Source: Thermoleophilia bacterium
Lineage (GTDB): Bacteria > Actinomycetota > Thermoleophilia > Gaiellales > Gaiellaceae
Assembly: GCA_029858755.1 (NCBI GenBank)
Contig: JAOUEK010000106.1
Location: 1-6,933, forward strand
DNA: 6,933 bases
Direction: 5' to 3'
The position numbers and the translations under genes are program-made. Below, one piece after another: positions 1 to 6,778 of the stretch (its first letter is position 1; each line of letters starts with the position of its first letter). The notes beneath the pieces are model-generated. The model was not told where the DNA came from. It searched no databases and saw only the letters and a program-made list of their open reading frames with translations.

Positions 1-650
1 CCGGTCGCTACCGGGACACCTGGATCGACGGTGGCGGGCGCCTCTTCGGCATCGTGGTCTACGCCATGCCCGTGTTCTTCCTCGGGCTCATGGCCCAGCT
101 GCTCTTCGGCTCGTACCTCGGCTGGTTGCCCACCTCGGATCGCGCGAGCCCCATCACCCAGGCGACGATCGAGACGCACACCAACATCTACACGATCGAC
201 ACGCTGATCAACCGCGACTGGGGCGCGTTCGTCGACTCGGTCGAGCACCTCGTCCTGCCCGCGGCCACGCTCGGGCTGGTGACGGCCGGGGTCTTCATTC
301 GCCTGATCCGCGTGAACGTGATCAGGACGATGAAGGACGACTACATCGAGGCTGCGCGCGCCCGAGGAGTCGACGAGCGAGCGGTCGTCTACCACCACGC
401 ATTCAAGAACGCGCTCGTCCCGGTGATCACGGTCGTCGGGCTGACGGTCGCACTCCTCCTCTCGGGGGCCGTCCTGACGGAGACGACGTTCAACTGGCCG
501 GGCATCGGTCGTACCCTCATCCTCTACCTCCAGAACCGTGACTACACAGCCGTGCAAGGGATCATCGTCGTCTTCGCGCTGGTCGTCGTCGCGGCCAGCG
601 TGATCATCGACTTCGTCAACGCCTACATCGACCCGAGGATCCGGTACTGA
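1..650 (+). CDS. dppB: Peptide-type ABC transporter permease, DppB/OppB family (5'-partial)
   Basis: Inner-membrane channel subunit of a dipeptide/oligopeptide-type ABC importer, expected to pair with the DppC-like protein encoded next. The reading frame is open from base 3 with no start codon, so the N-terminal part (first transmembrane helix and periplasmic region) lies outside the window; 215 residues are visible. Features seen, in partial numbering: a hydrophobic segment at about 19-40, another at about 84-104, the binding-protein-dependent permease EAA loop beginning EAARARG at residue 116 (base 348), a hydrophobic segment at about 137-158, the family motif ETTFNWPGIGR near 160-170, and a last helix at about 186-209. 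The GTG at 54 is not the true start, because homologous sequence continues upstream of it. The TGA stop overlaps the next ATG by one base. Substrate class (peptide, nickel, sugar or other) cannot be told from the permease alone. Confidence 0.9.
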   Translation, partial: GRYRDTWIDGGGRLFGIVVYAMPVFFLGLMAQLLFGSYLGWLPTSDRASPITQATIETHTNIYTIDTLINRDWGAFVDSVEHLVLPAATLGLVTAGVFIRLIRVNVIRTMKDDYIEAARARGVDERAVVYHHAFKNALVPVITVVGLTVALLLSGAVLTETTFNWPGIGRTLILYLQNRDYTAVQGIIVVFALVVVAASVIIDFVNAYIDPRIRY

Positions 651-1642
651 TGAGCACGCCTGCGGGGATGGGGCCATCGGGGTGGCGCGGCGCTCGCCGG
701 CTGGCGGGCGTCCGGCGCGCGTTCGCTCCCGTCGCCGAAGCGCGGGGCCTGACCCGCTCGATGCTATGGCTCGGGTGTGCCATCACGCTCGTCTTCGTCG
801 CGATCGCGCTCTTCGCGCCGGTCGTCGCGCCGTACGACTTCGACACGTTCGAGGCCGACGGAAGTCGGTTCGCGCAGCTCGAGGCGCCATCGTGGGACCA
901 CCCGATGGGCACGAACGTCCAGTCGACGGACGTCCTCTCGAGGATCATCTGGGGAACTCGGACGGAGCTCAAGGTCGTCCTCGTCTCACTGCTGTTCTCG
1001 ATCTCGATCGGTGTGCCTCTGGGCCTCCTCTCCGGCTATTTCGGCGGAAAGCTCGATCGGCTGCTCGTCCTCTTCATGGATGCGCTCTTCGTCTTCCCCT
1101 TCCTCCTGCTCGCGATCGTGATCGCGTTCCTGCTGGCCGACCGAGTTGGTCAGGGGATCCTGACGGCGGCGATCGCGATCACGGCCGTCTACATCCCGCT
1201 CTACTTCAGGGTCGTCCGAAACCACACGATCAGCATCCGCGAGGAGCCGTTCGTGGAAGCCGCACGGGCTCTCGGCGCTCGACCGTTCACCATCATCAGG
1301 AAGTACGTCTTCTTCAACGTCGTGCAGAACGTCCCGCCCCTGGCCACTCTCAACGCGGCAGACGCCATCCTCACGCTCGCCGCGCTGGGGTTCCTCGGCT
1401 ACGGGATCCAGCCGACCCAGGGGGCCGAATGGGGGTACGACGTGAACCGGGCGGTGTCCGATGCCGCCTCCGGGATCTGGTGGACAGGGCTCTTCCCCGG
1501 GCTCGCCATCGTGCTCCTCGTCGTCGGGTTGACCCTGGTGGGCGAGGGACTGAGCGAGACCATGAACCCGGTGCTCCGGAAACGCCCGACGGGGACGGTG
1601 GACTTCTCGAGCGACTCGGGCTCCGAGGCTGCCGGGTCGTGA
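650..1642 (+). CDS. dppC: Peptide-type ABC transporter permease, DppC/OppC family
   Basis: Second channel subunit of the importer, 330 residues, near the usual length for the family. After a cytoplasmic N-terminus rich in Arg and Gly, a first transmembrane helix lies at about 38-60. It is followed by the conserved segment HPMGTNVQSTDVLSR (84-98), the family's pre-channel motif. Further hydrophobic helices lie at about 106-130, 138-163, 167-187, 232-252 and 278-299. The EAA loop (EAARALGARPFTIIRK, 203-218), which contacts the ATPases, is intact. The ATG start overlaps the dppB stop as TGATG. A weak GAGGA at 635-639 sits 10 bases upstream, so translation is probably coupled to dppB. The C-terminal tail (about 305-330) is polar and Ser/Gly-rich. 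The family assignment is firm; the transported substrate is unknown. Confidence 0.93.
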   Translation: MSTPAGMGPSGWRGARRLAGVRRAFAPVAEARGLTRSMLWLGCAITLVFVAIALFAPVVAPYDFDTFEADGSRFAQLEAPSWDHPMGTNVQSTDVLSRIIWGTRTELKVVLVSLLFSISIGVPLGLLSGYFGGKLDRLLVLFMDALFVFPFLLLAIVIAFLLADRVGQGILTAAIAITAVYIPLYFRVVRNHTISIREEPFVEAARALGARPFTIIRKYVFFNVVQNVPPLATLNAADAILTLAALGFLGYGIQPTQGAEWGYDVNRAVSDAASGIWWTGLFPGLAIVLLVVGLTLVGEGLSETMNPVLRKRPTGTVDFSSDSGSEAAGS

Positions 1643-2667
1643 CGGCGGCTCCCGTCGTCTCCGTCCGCGGTCTGCGCGTCTACTACGGCACGCTGCGCGG
1701 AACCGTGCGTGCAGTCGATGGTGTCTCGCTGGACATCGGCGCCGGCGAAGTGCTGGGGCTCGTCGGTGAGTCGGGCTGCGGCAAGTCGACGCTCGGTCGA
1801 GGGATCCTCGGGCTCCTCCCGGACGGAGCCGCATCGAAGGGAGACGTGATCTACGGAGGACGCAATCTCGTCGGTATGTCCGAGAAGGATCTTCGTCGCC
1901 TTCGCGGGCCCGATCTCGGGCTGATCTTCCAGGAGCCCATGACGAGGCTCGATCCCCTGATGCGGATCGAAGATCAGTTCCAGGAGACGCTCGAGCAGCA
2001 CGAGCCCGGCCTGAGCGCCCGCGAAGTCCGCAAGCGATCACTCGAGACGCTCGGGCGCATGGGGATCCCTCCGACCCGCTTCCGTCAGTACCCGCATGAG
2101 TTCTCGGGTGGGATGAGGCAGCGAATCATGATCGCCCTCGCGCTCGTCCTGCGGCCGAAGCTCCTCATAGCGGATGAGCCGACGACCTCGCTCGACGTCA
2201 TCGTCGAGGCGCAGATCCTCCGCATCCTCGCCGACCTCCGCAGGAACTTCGACACCGCCCTGCTGCTCATCACGCACAACCTCGGCATCGTCGCCGAGGC
2301 GTGCGACCGCGTGGCAGTGATGTACGCGGGCAAGATCGTCGAGGAAGGACTGGCCGGCGACGTCTTCGCCGAGCCCGCGCATCCGTATACGAGGGAGCTG
2401 CTCCGTTCGACGATCTCACTCGACACCAAGGAGCTCCATTCGATCCCTGGCGCTCCCCCGAACCTGATCACGCCGCCCCCGGGATGCCGCTTTCATCCGC
2501 GGTGCCCCGACGCGATGGCCGTCTGCCCGACGAAGGAGCCCGTGGAGCAGCACCTCGCCCATGAGCGACGAGTGTTCTGCTGGCTCCGGGGGCCGGAGCA
2601 GGCGATCCCTGCTGGGGGGACATCCCCGCTCGAACGGGAGGAGATCGCGGTTGCAGAGGAAGCCTGA
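1639..2667 (+). CDS. dppD: Peptide-type ABC transporter ATP-binding protein, DppD/OppD family
   Basis: First of two non-identical ATPases that would power the importer from the cytoplasmic face. The GTG start at 1639 forms a GTGA overlap with the dppC stop. Upstream in-frame sequence is an Arg-rich shadow of dppC, so the protein is 342 residues. All catalytic motifs are present: Walker A GESGCGKS (43-50), Q-loop Gln98, signature FSGGM (155-159), Walker B LLIADEP with Glu180, D-loop SLD (184-186) and switch His213. The C-terminal oligopeptide-transporter domain has HPYTREL (248-254) and the four-cysteine motif Cys283, Cys289, Cys296 and Cys314, with normal spacing. Known of the family: recent structures of related importers report an iron-sulfur cluster on this motif, which I recall but cannot check here. 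After the Q-loop the sequence reads MTRLDPLM where many relatives have MTSLNPLM. Confidence 0.94.
   Translation: MTAAPVVSVRGLRVYYGTLRGTVRAVDGVSLDIGAGEVLGLVGESGCGKSTLGRGILGLLPDGAASKGDVIYGGRNLVGMSEKDLRRLRGPDLGLIFQEPMTRLDPLMRIEDQFQETLEQHEPGLSAREVRKRSLETLGRMGIPPTRFRQYPHEFSGGMRQRIMIALALVLRPKLLIADEPTTSLDVIVEAQILRILADLRRNFDTALLLITHNLGIVAEACDRVAVMYAGKIVEEGLAGDVFAEPAHPYTRELLRSTISLDTKELHSIPGAPPNLITPPPGCRFHPRCPDAMAVCPTKEPVEQHLAHERRVFCWLRGPEQAIPAGGTSPLEREEIAVAEEA
2636..2643 (+). promoter_or_regulatory. Ribosome binding site deciding the dppF TTG start
   Basis: GGGAGGAG lies inside the end of dppD, and 7 bases separate it from TTG at 2651. It is the best Shine-Dalgarno match in the operon. It supports the TTG start over the ATG at 2561 (deep inside dppD, encoding an unconserved Arg/Gly/Ser-rich leader) and over the GTG at 2714, which would trim the protein to just before its first beta strand. 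Confidence 0.7.
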
Positions 2668-4063
2668 GCTCGCCGGCGGGCACGCGTCTCCGAGTGCGCA
2701 CGACTCCGCGCTCGTGTCCATCCGTGGTCTGAAGACCTACTACTCGATTCGCGGGAGCTTCGCCCAGCGGCTGATCGGGCGCGAAGCGGGTCACGTCAAA
2801 GCCGTCGACGACGTGTCCCTGGATCTCGGCAGGGGCGAGGTGCTCGGGCTCGTCGGCGAGTCGGGAAGCGGCAAGACGACGCTCGGGCGAACGCTGCTCG
2901 GCCTCGTCCCGGCAACCGAGGGCTCCGTCGTCTTCGATGGTCGCGAGATCGTGGGGCTCCGCGATCGCGACCTCCGCGAGCTCCGGCGAAAGATGCAGGT
3001 CGTCTTCCAAGACCCGCACGCCTCCCTGAATCCCGCGATGACCATCGAGCAATCCGTAGGCCACCCGCTCGAGATCCACAAGATCGGGACGAGCGACGAG
3101 CGTCGACGCCGGGTCGCCGAGACCCTCGACACCGTCGGGCTCTCGCCGCCGGAGCAGTTCATGGTCAAGTACCCGTCGGATCTCTCCGGCGGCCAGAAGC
3201 AGCGGGCGGTGATCGCCCGCGCGATCATCCTCAACCCCGTGCTGCTCGTCGCAGACGAGCCGGTGTCGATGCTCGACATGAGCGTCCGGGCGAAGATCCT
3301 CGAGCTCATGCTCGAGTTGAAGCGAGAATTCGACCTGACCTACCTCTACATCACGCATGACCTGGCCACCGCGAAGTTCTTCTGCGACCGAATCGCGATC
3401 ATGTATCTCGGTCGTATCGTCGAGATCGGCCCTTCGCGGGCGATCTACGAGAACCCCAGGCATCCGTACACGAAGGCGCTCCTGCGGGCGATTCCCGAGC
3501 CCGATCCAAGGCGCAAGGTGCCGCGTGACCTGCCGCGGGGCGAGGTTCCGGACGCGGCGCGGCCGCCGCTCGGCTGTTCGTTCCACCCGCGGTGCGGGCA
3601 GGCGTTCGAGGTCTGCGGCTGGGAGACGCGGGATCTCCGCGACCTTCTGGAGCAACGCTGGGCGCACCAGGTCGAGGAGCAGTACGAGGCCGAGCGCGCG
3701 CTCTTCGACGACATCTCGGTCCTCGATTCGTCTGCGGTGCACGCTCGACTCCGGACGGGTCGGGGCGTCCCTGGAGCCGCGCTTGCAGGGCTCCTCGGGT
3801 CGATCCGCGACGAGAACCCGTCCGAGCCGTTCTGGACGGGTGTCGAGCAGGTCGCGACGGAGACCGACGCTGTCGACATCCGGTGGCGCGAGCCCCTCAG
3901 TCCGAGAGCGACGGGCGTCGGCGATGTTCAGGTCGAGTGCCACCTCTATGACGACGCGGCGCTCGAGGAAGCGGCCCGGCGACGTGAGGAGGGGAGCCCG
4001 CACACGACGGTGGGCGGGACGGGCACGCCGACCCGCCAGGGCGCGCCGGAAGGATCCGCCTAG
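2651..4063 (+). CDS. dppF: Peptide-type ABC transporter ATP-binding protein, DppF/OppF family, with long C-terminal insertion
   Basis: Second ATPase of the importer, expected to form a heterodimer with DppD. The TTG start has a strong ribosome binding site and overlaps dppD by 17 bases, giving 470 residues, versus roughly 320-350 for usual family members. Motifs: Walker A GESGSGKT (69-76), Q-loop Gln120, signature LSGGQ (178-182), Walker B LLVADEP (198-204), D-loop SMLD (206-209), switch His236, then HPYTKAL (271-277). The Cys motif begins normally at Cys309, Cys315 and Cys322. The fourth position, in ECHLYD at Cys430, comes 107 residues after the third; in DppD next door the gap is 17. The intervening stretch is charged, has no transmembrane segment, and includes a Glu/Arg-rich helix-like part near 335-350. 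A polar Gly/Thr tail follows residue 440. The gene ends 21 bases from the convergent dnaG stop. ATPase identity is firm; the role of the insertion is unknown. Confidence 0.92.
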   Translation: MQRKPELAGGHASPSAHDSALVSIRGLKTYYSIRGSFAQRLIGREAGHVKAVDDVSLDLGRGEVLGLVGESGSGKTTLGRTLLGLVPATEGSVVFDGREIVGLRDRDLRELRRKMQVVFQDPHASLNPAMTIEQSVGHPLEIHKIGTSDERRRRVAETLDTVGLSPPEQFMVKYPSDLSGGQKQRAVIARAIILNPVLLVADEPVSMLDMSVRAKILELMLELKREFDLTYLYITHDLATAKFFCDRIAIMYLGRIVEIGPSRAIYENPRHPYTKALLRAIPEPDPRRKVPRDLPRGEVPDAARPPLGCSFHPRCGQAFEVCGWETRDLRDLLEQRWAHQVEEQYEAERALFDDISVLDSSAVHARLRTGRGVPGAALAGLLGSIRDENPSEPFWTGVEQVATETDAVDIRWREPLSPRATGVGDVQVECHLYDDAALEEAARRREEGSPHTTVGGTGTPTRQGAPEGSA

Positions 4064-4084
4064 CCGGCCGGCGAACGCAACGGT
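4064..4084. other. Convergent intergenic spacer between dppF and dnaG
   Basis: Only 21 bases lie between the stop codons of two convergent genes. It contains the palindrome CCGGCCGG (4064-4071) but no T-tract on either strand and no extended stem, so I do not call an intrinsic terminator. Transcripts from both sides either end by a factor-dependent route or run into each other's 3' ends. Confidence 0.6.
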
Positions 4085-5740
4085 TCAGGCCAGGTCGCCG
4101 AGCGCCTGTCGCACCTTCGCCAGGTGCGCCTGGAGCTCCGTCGCCCGCGCGAGGTCGGCCCCGTGGAGGTCGCGCCGCAGCTTCCGCTCCCGCAGCCGCA
4201 GCAACAGCTCGGTCCCGGTGCGCTCGTCGATCGCGTCGCGCTCGGCGCGCGCGTCGAGCTCCGCCCGCAGCGCCGTCAACTCGCCGTCCTCCGGCGCGCC
4301 GTCCACGAGCACTGCACGAAACCGCCGGTGCAGCTCGTCGTCCAGGTGGTCGGAGGACAGCGCCTCGAGCTGGCGCCTCAGCGCCTCGTGGGCGACGCAC
4401 GCCGCCAGCGCGTCGCGCTCCAGGCGCTCGCCCGCCGCGAGCAGGCGCGGCGGCTGCTCCGGCGCCGGTGCGGCGCCGCGCGCCGCCCCGCTGCTCGGCG
4501 CCAGGCCGGTCAGGGTCTCCCGCGGGAGATCGAGCCGGTCGGCGAGCAGCCGCACCGCCTCCTGGCGCTCCGGCGAGTCCTCGGCGGCCGCCAGCACCTC
4601 ACGGGCCCGCACGAACGCCTCCTGCCGGTCCGCGGCCCGCTCGATCTCGATCCGCACGCGGTAGTGGAGGTAGCTCTCCGCTCCCGTCAATCGTTCGTCG
4701 AAGCCCTCGGGCGCGTCCGCCGGGTCGAGGCCCGGCGGCAGCGTCACGACCTTGACGTCGAAGCCCTGGCGCACAGCGAGCTCCATGCCGCGCAGGGTCG
4801 CATCCTGCCCCGCGGCGTCGGCGTCGAAGCAGAGGTAGAGCCGCTTCGTCAGTCGTCCCAGCTCGCGGACGTGCGCCTCGGTGAGCGCAGTGCCCATCGC
4901 CGCCACCACGGGCTCGAACCCCGCCTGCCGCAGGGCGATCACGTCCGTGTTCCCCTCCACGACGGCGGCCCGGTCCTGCCGTGCGACCGCCTGGCGGGCG
5001 AGGTGCAGACCGTAGAGCACGGCGCTCTTCTTGAAGAGGTCGCCCTCGGGGGAGTTGACGTACTTGCCGCGCAGCGGGTCGTCCTCGCGCAGCCGGCGCG
5101 CCTGGAACCCGATCACGCGGCCGCGGGCGTCCGCCAGCGGGAAGATCAGCCGGTAGGAGAAGTAGTCGTTGCCCCTCACGTTGGCGAGTCCCACGGCCCT
5201 CAGCTCGTCGAGCGTGAACCCACGCTCGCGCGCCTTCGCCACCAGCCCGCGTCCCGGCGAGAGCCCGAGCCGGAACTCCTTGGCGATCTCCTCGCGGAGC
5301 CCCCGCCCGGCCAGGTACTCGCGGACCGGCGCCGACGCGTCCGGCTCCCAGAGGTGCCGCTCGAAGAACGTCGTCGCCTGCTCCAGGGCCTGGTACAGCC
5401 GCTCGCGCCGCTGTCGCGCCTGCTCGGCGGCGGGCGACACCTCCTCGTACTCGACGGGGACGCGGAAGCGGTCGGCGAGCCACTCGACCGCGCCCACGAA
5501 GTCGAGGTTCTCGACCTCCTGCACGAAGCGGAGCACGTCGCCGCCGCGGTGGCAGCCGAAGCAGTAGTAGAGCTTGTCCGTGGCGTTCACCGAGAAGCTC
5601 GGCGTCCGCTCCTCGTGGAACGGGCAGCGTCCCGTGTAGCGGGCACCGCGCTTCCGCAGCGCCGTGCGCTGGGAGACGACGTCGACGATGTCCGCGGCGG
5701 CGACCACGTCGCGGACGGAGGAGTCCTTGATCCGGCTCAC
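4085..5740 (-). CDS. dnaG: DNA primase DnaG
   Basis: Replicative primase that makes the short RNA primers for Okazaki fragments and works with the DnaB helicase at the fork. The protein has 551 residues, somewhat short for bacterial DnaG (commonly about 580-640). The N-terminal CHC2 zinc-binding domain is intact with Cys39, His42, Cys60 and Cys63. The RNA polymerase core follows, with YRLIFPL and GFQARRL at about 196-217 and the template-binding GKYVNSPEG near 225-233. The TOPRIM domain has catalytic Glu262 in EGNTDV and the metal-binding Asp306 and Asp308 in FDADAAG. From about 440 a charged, helical C-terminal region fits the helicase-interaction domain in place but is weakly conserved. The GTG start forms a GTGA overlap with the upstream dgt stop and has no ribosome binding site of its own, so translation is likely coupled. 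The usual EGYMDV motif is altered to EGNTDV; the acidic residues are kept. Confidence 0.97.
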   Translation of the reverse strand: MSRIKDSSVRDVVAAADIVDVVSQRTALRKRGARYTGRCPFHEERTPSFSVNATDKLYYCFGCHRGGDVLRFVQEVENLDFVGAVEWLADRFRVPVEYEEVSPAAEQARQRRERLYQALEQATTFFERHLWEPDASAPVREYLAGRGLREEIAKEFRLGLSPGRGLVAKARERGFTLDELRAVGLANVRGNDYFSYRLIFPLADARGRVIGFQARRLREDDPLRGKYVNSPEGDLFKKSAVLYGLHLARQAVARQDRAAVVEGNTDVIALRQAGFEPVVAAMGTALTEAHVRELGRLTKRLYLCFDADAAGQDATLRGMELAVRQGFDVKVVTLPPGLDPADAPEGFDERLTGAESYLHYRVRIEIERAADRQEAFVRAREVLAAAEDSPERQEAVRLLADRLDLPRETLTGLAPSSGAARGAAPAPEQPPRLLAAGERLERDALAACVAHEALRRQLEALSSDHLDDELHRRFRAVLVDGAPEDGELTALRAELDARAERDAIDERTGTELLLRLRERKLRRDLHGADLARATELQAHLAKVRQALGDLA

Positions 5741-6726
5741 AGGCCGCGAGCGTACGCGAGCGCGAAGCGGTCGGTCATGCCGGCGACGTAGTCGGTCACG
5801 CGCTGCACCTCGTCCCCGGGGCCGGGAGGCGCGAGCTCGGGCCGCTCGATCAGGTGGTCGAAGACCGTCTCCACCACCTCGTGCGCCCGCGCGTGCTCCG
5901 CGGCCGGGCGCGGCCCCAGGTACACGCGCTCGAACATGAAGGCGCGCAGGGAGAGCATCGCCTCGCCGATCTCGGCGCTCTGCACGATGTCTCCCTCGGC
6001 GGCCGACGTCTCGACGAGATCGTGCACGAGCCTGTCGATGCGGGCCGAGCCGGAGCCTCCGAGCAGTGCGATCTCCTCCATAGGAAGGTCTCGCGGGTCG
6101 AGCACGCCCGCGCTGACGGCGTCGTCGATGTCGTGGTTGATGTACGCGACACGATCGACGAGGCGGACGATGCGGCCCTCGAGCGTCTCGGGGAGCTCCG
6201 GCCCCGTGTGCGTGAGGATCCCGTCACGCACCTCCCAGGTGAGGTTGAGGCCCTCGCCGTCACGCTCCAGCAGGTCGACCACGCGCCGTGACTGCTCGTT
6301 GTGGCGGAACCGGCGCTCGTAGCGCGTCGAGAGGATCCGGTCGAGCGCGAACTCCCCGGCGTGACCGAACGGCGGATGGCCGACGTCGTGCCCGAGGCCG
6401 ATCGCCTCCGCCAGGTCCTCGTTCAGGGCGAGCGCACGAGCGACGACGCGGGAGATCGCGGTCGTCTCGAGCGTGTGCGTCATCCGTGTCCGGATGTGAT
6501 CGCCCTCGGGGTCGATGAAGACCTGGGTCTTCCCCTTCAGCCTCCTGAACGACTTGGAGTGCGTGATGCGGTCGCGGTCGCGCTGGAACGGCGTCCGCAC
6601 GCCGCACGGCTCCTCCTCTCGCTCGCGGCCCACCGTCTCGTAGGAGGCGACGGCGAGCGGCGAGAGCAGCCGCTCCCGCGCGCGGATCCGCTCCTCGAAC
6701 GCTCCCGAGAGTCCGCCGACCGACAC
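5737..6726 (-). CDS. dgt: Deoxyguanosinetriphosphate triphosphohydrolase-like protein (HD superfamily)
   Basis: Predicted dNTP triphosphohydrolase that splits a deoxynucleoside triphosphate, classically dGTP, into deoxynucleoside and triphosphate, and so tunes the dNTP pool. The protein has 329 residues, a normal length for the shorter 'dGTPase-like' subfamily. The family opening FQRDRDRITHSKSFRRLKGKTQV spans 47-69. The HD metal site is complete: His84 (RMTHTLE), His113-Asp114 (LGHDVGHPPFGHAGE, 111-125) and Asp191 (RLVDRVAYINHD, 188-199). RHNEQS at 141-146 is a further family motif. The GTG start has no ribosome binding site but sits 6 bases after a -10 element, so a leaderless mRNA is likely. 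A TAG stop lies in frame upstream and no other start fits. Its stop overlaps the dnaG start by 4 bases; dgt-dnaG order is known from mycobacteria. The true substrate (dGTP or other dNTPs) cannot be read from sequence. Confidence 0.95.
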   Translation of the reverse strand: MSVGGLSGAFEERIRARERLLSPLAVASYETVGREREEEPCGVRTPFQRDRDRITHSKSFRRLKGKTQVFIDPEGDHIRTRMTHTLETTAISRVVARALALNEDLAEAIGLGHDVGHPPFGHAGEFALDRILSTRYERRFRHNEQSRRVVDLLERDGEGLNLTWEVRDGILTHTGPELPETLEGRIVRLVDRVAYINHDIDDAVSAGVLDPRDLPMEEIALLGGSGSARIDRLVHDLVETSAAEGDIVQSAEIGEAMLSLRAFMFERVYLGPRPAAEHARAHEVVETVFDHLIERPELAPPGPGDEVQRVTDYVAGMTDRFALAYARGL

Positions 6727-6732
6727 GGGTGC

Positions 6733-6761
6733 AGGGTAGTCGCGACCCCGGCGCGCGTCAT
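6733..6761 (-). promoter_or_regulatory. Predicted dgt-dnaG promoter (leaderless)
   Basis: On the minus strand, a -35-like ATGACG (6761-6756, four of six bases matching TTGACA) is followed by a 17-base spacer and then the -10 TACCCT (6738-6733). Six bases later comes the GTG of dgt (6726-6724). Transcription would then start at or within a base or two of the start codon, giving an mRNA without a 5' leader, a common arrangement in actinobacteria. The motif match and spacing are seen; promoter activity is inferred. Confidence 0.6.
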
Positions 6762-6766
6762 CTCTC

Positions 6767-6772
6767 TAGCCT
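6767..6772 (+). promoter_or_regulatory. Predicted -10 element of the lipoprotein gene (leaderless)
   Basis: TAGCCT fits the TANNNT consensus, and exactly 6 bases separate it from the GTG at 6779. This is the same geometry as on the dgt side. No convincing -35 is visible at 16-19 bases upstream (GACCCC at the 17-base position), which is common for actinobacterial promoters. It lies only 5 bases beyond the predicted dgt -35, so polymerases on the two promoters would probably exclude each other. Confidence 0.5.
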
Positions 6773-6778
6773 CCGGCC

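Noticed and set aside
54..56. GTG at 54 as the start of dppB
   Set aside because: The frame is open to the window edge, and the upstream residues fit the permease family, so the gene is cut by the window.
682..1638. N-terminal extension of dppD by 319 codons back to 682
   Set aside because: This part is an Arg/Pro/Gly-rich out-of-frame reading of dppC. The ABC domain begins right after GTG 1639, which overlaps the dppC stop.
2561..2650. Upstream ATG start for dppF at 2561
   Set aside because: It would overlap dppD by 107 bases and add an unconserved Ser/Gly/Arg-rich leader; the TTG at 2651 has a strong, well-spaced ribosome binding site.
2468..4003. Long minus-strand open frame (511 codons) antisense to dppD/dppF
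   Set aside because: It runs opposite intact ABC ATPase genes with full catalytic motifs, and its translation is charged and motif-free, typical of a GC-rich shadow.
4064..4084. Bidirectional intrinsic terminator between dppF and dnaG
   Set aside because: Only an 8-base palindrome is present, with no loop-stem of useful length and no T-tract on either strand.
3357..4664. + strand open frame running from dppF into dnaG
   Set aside because: It is an out-of-frame Ser/Arg-rich reading of dppF that continues antisense to dnaG; low-complexity composition marks it as a shadow.
4124..5791. Long + strand open frame (555 codons) antisense to dnaG
   Set aside because: It lies opposite a certain dnaG. 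Its translation is Arg/Leu/Val/Ala-rich without recognisable motifs; long open antisense frames are expected at GC near 75%.
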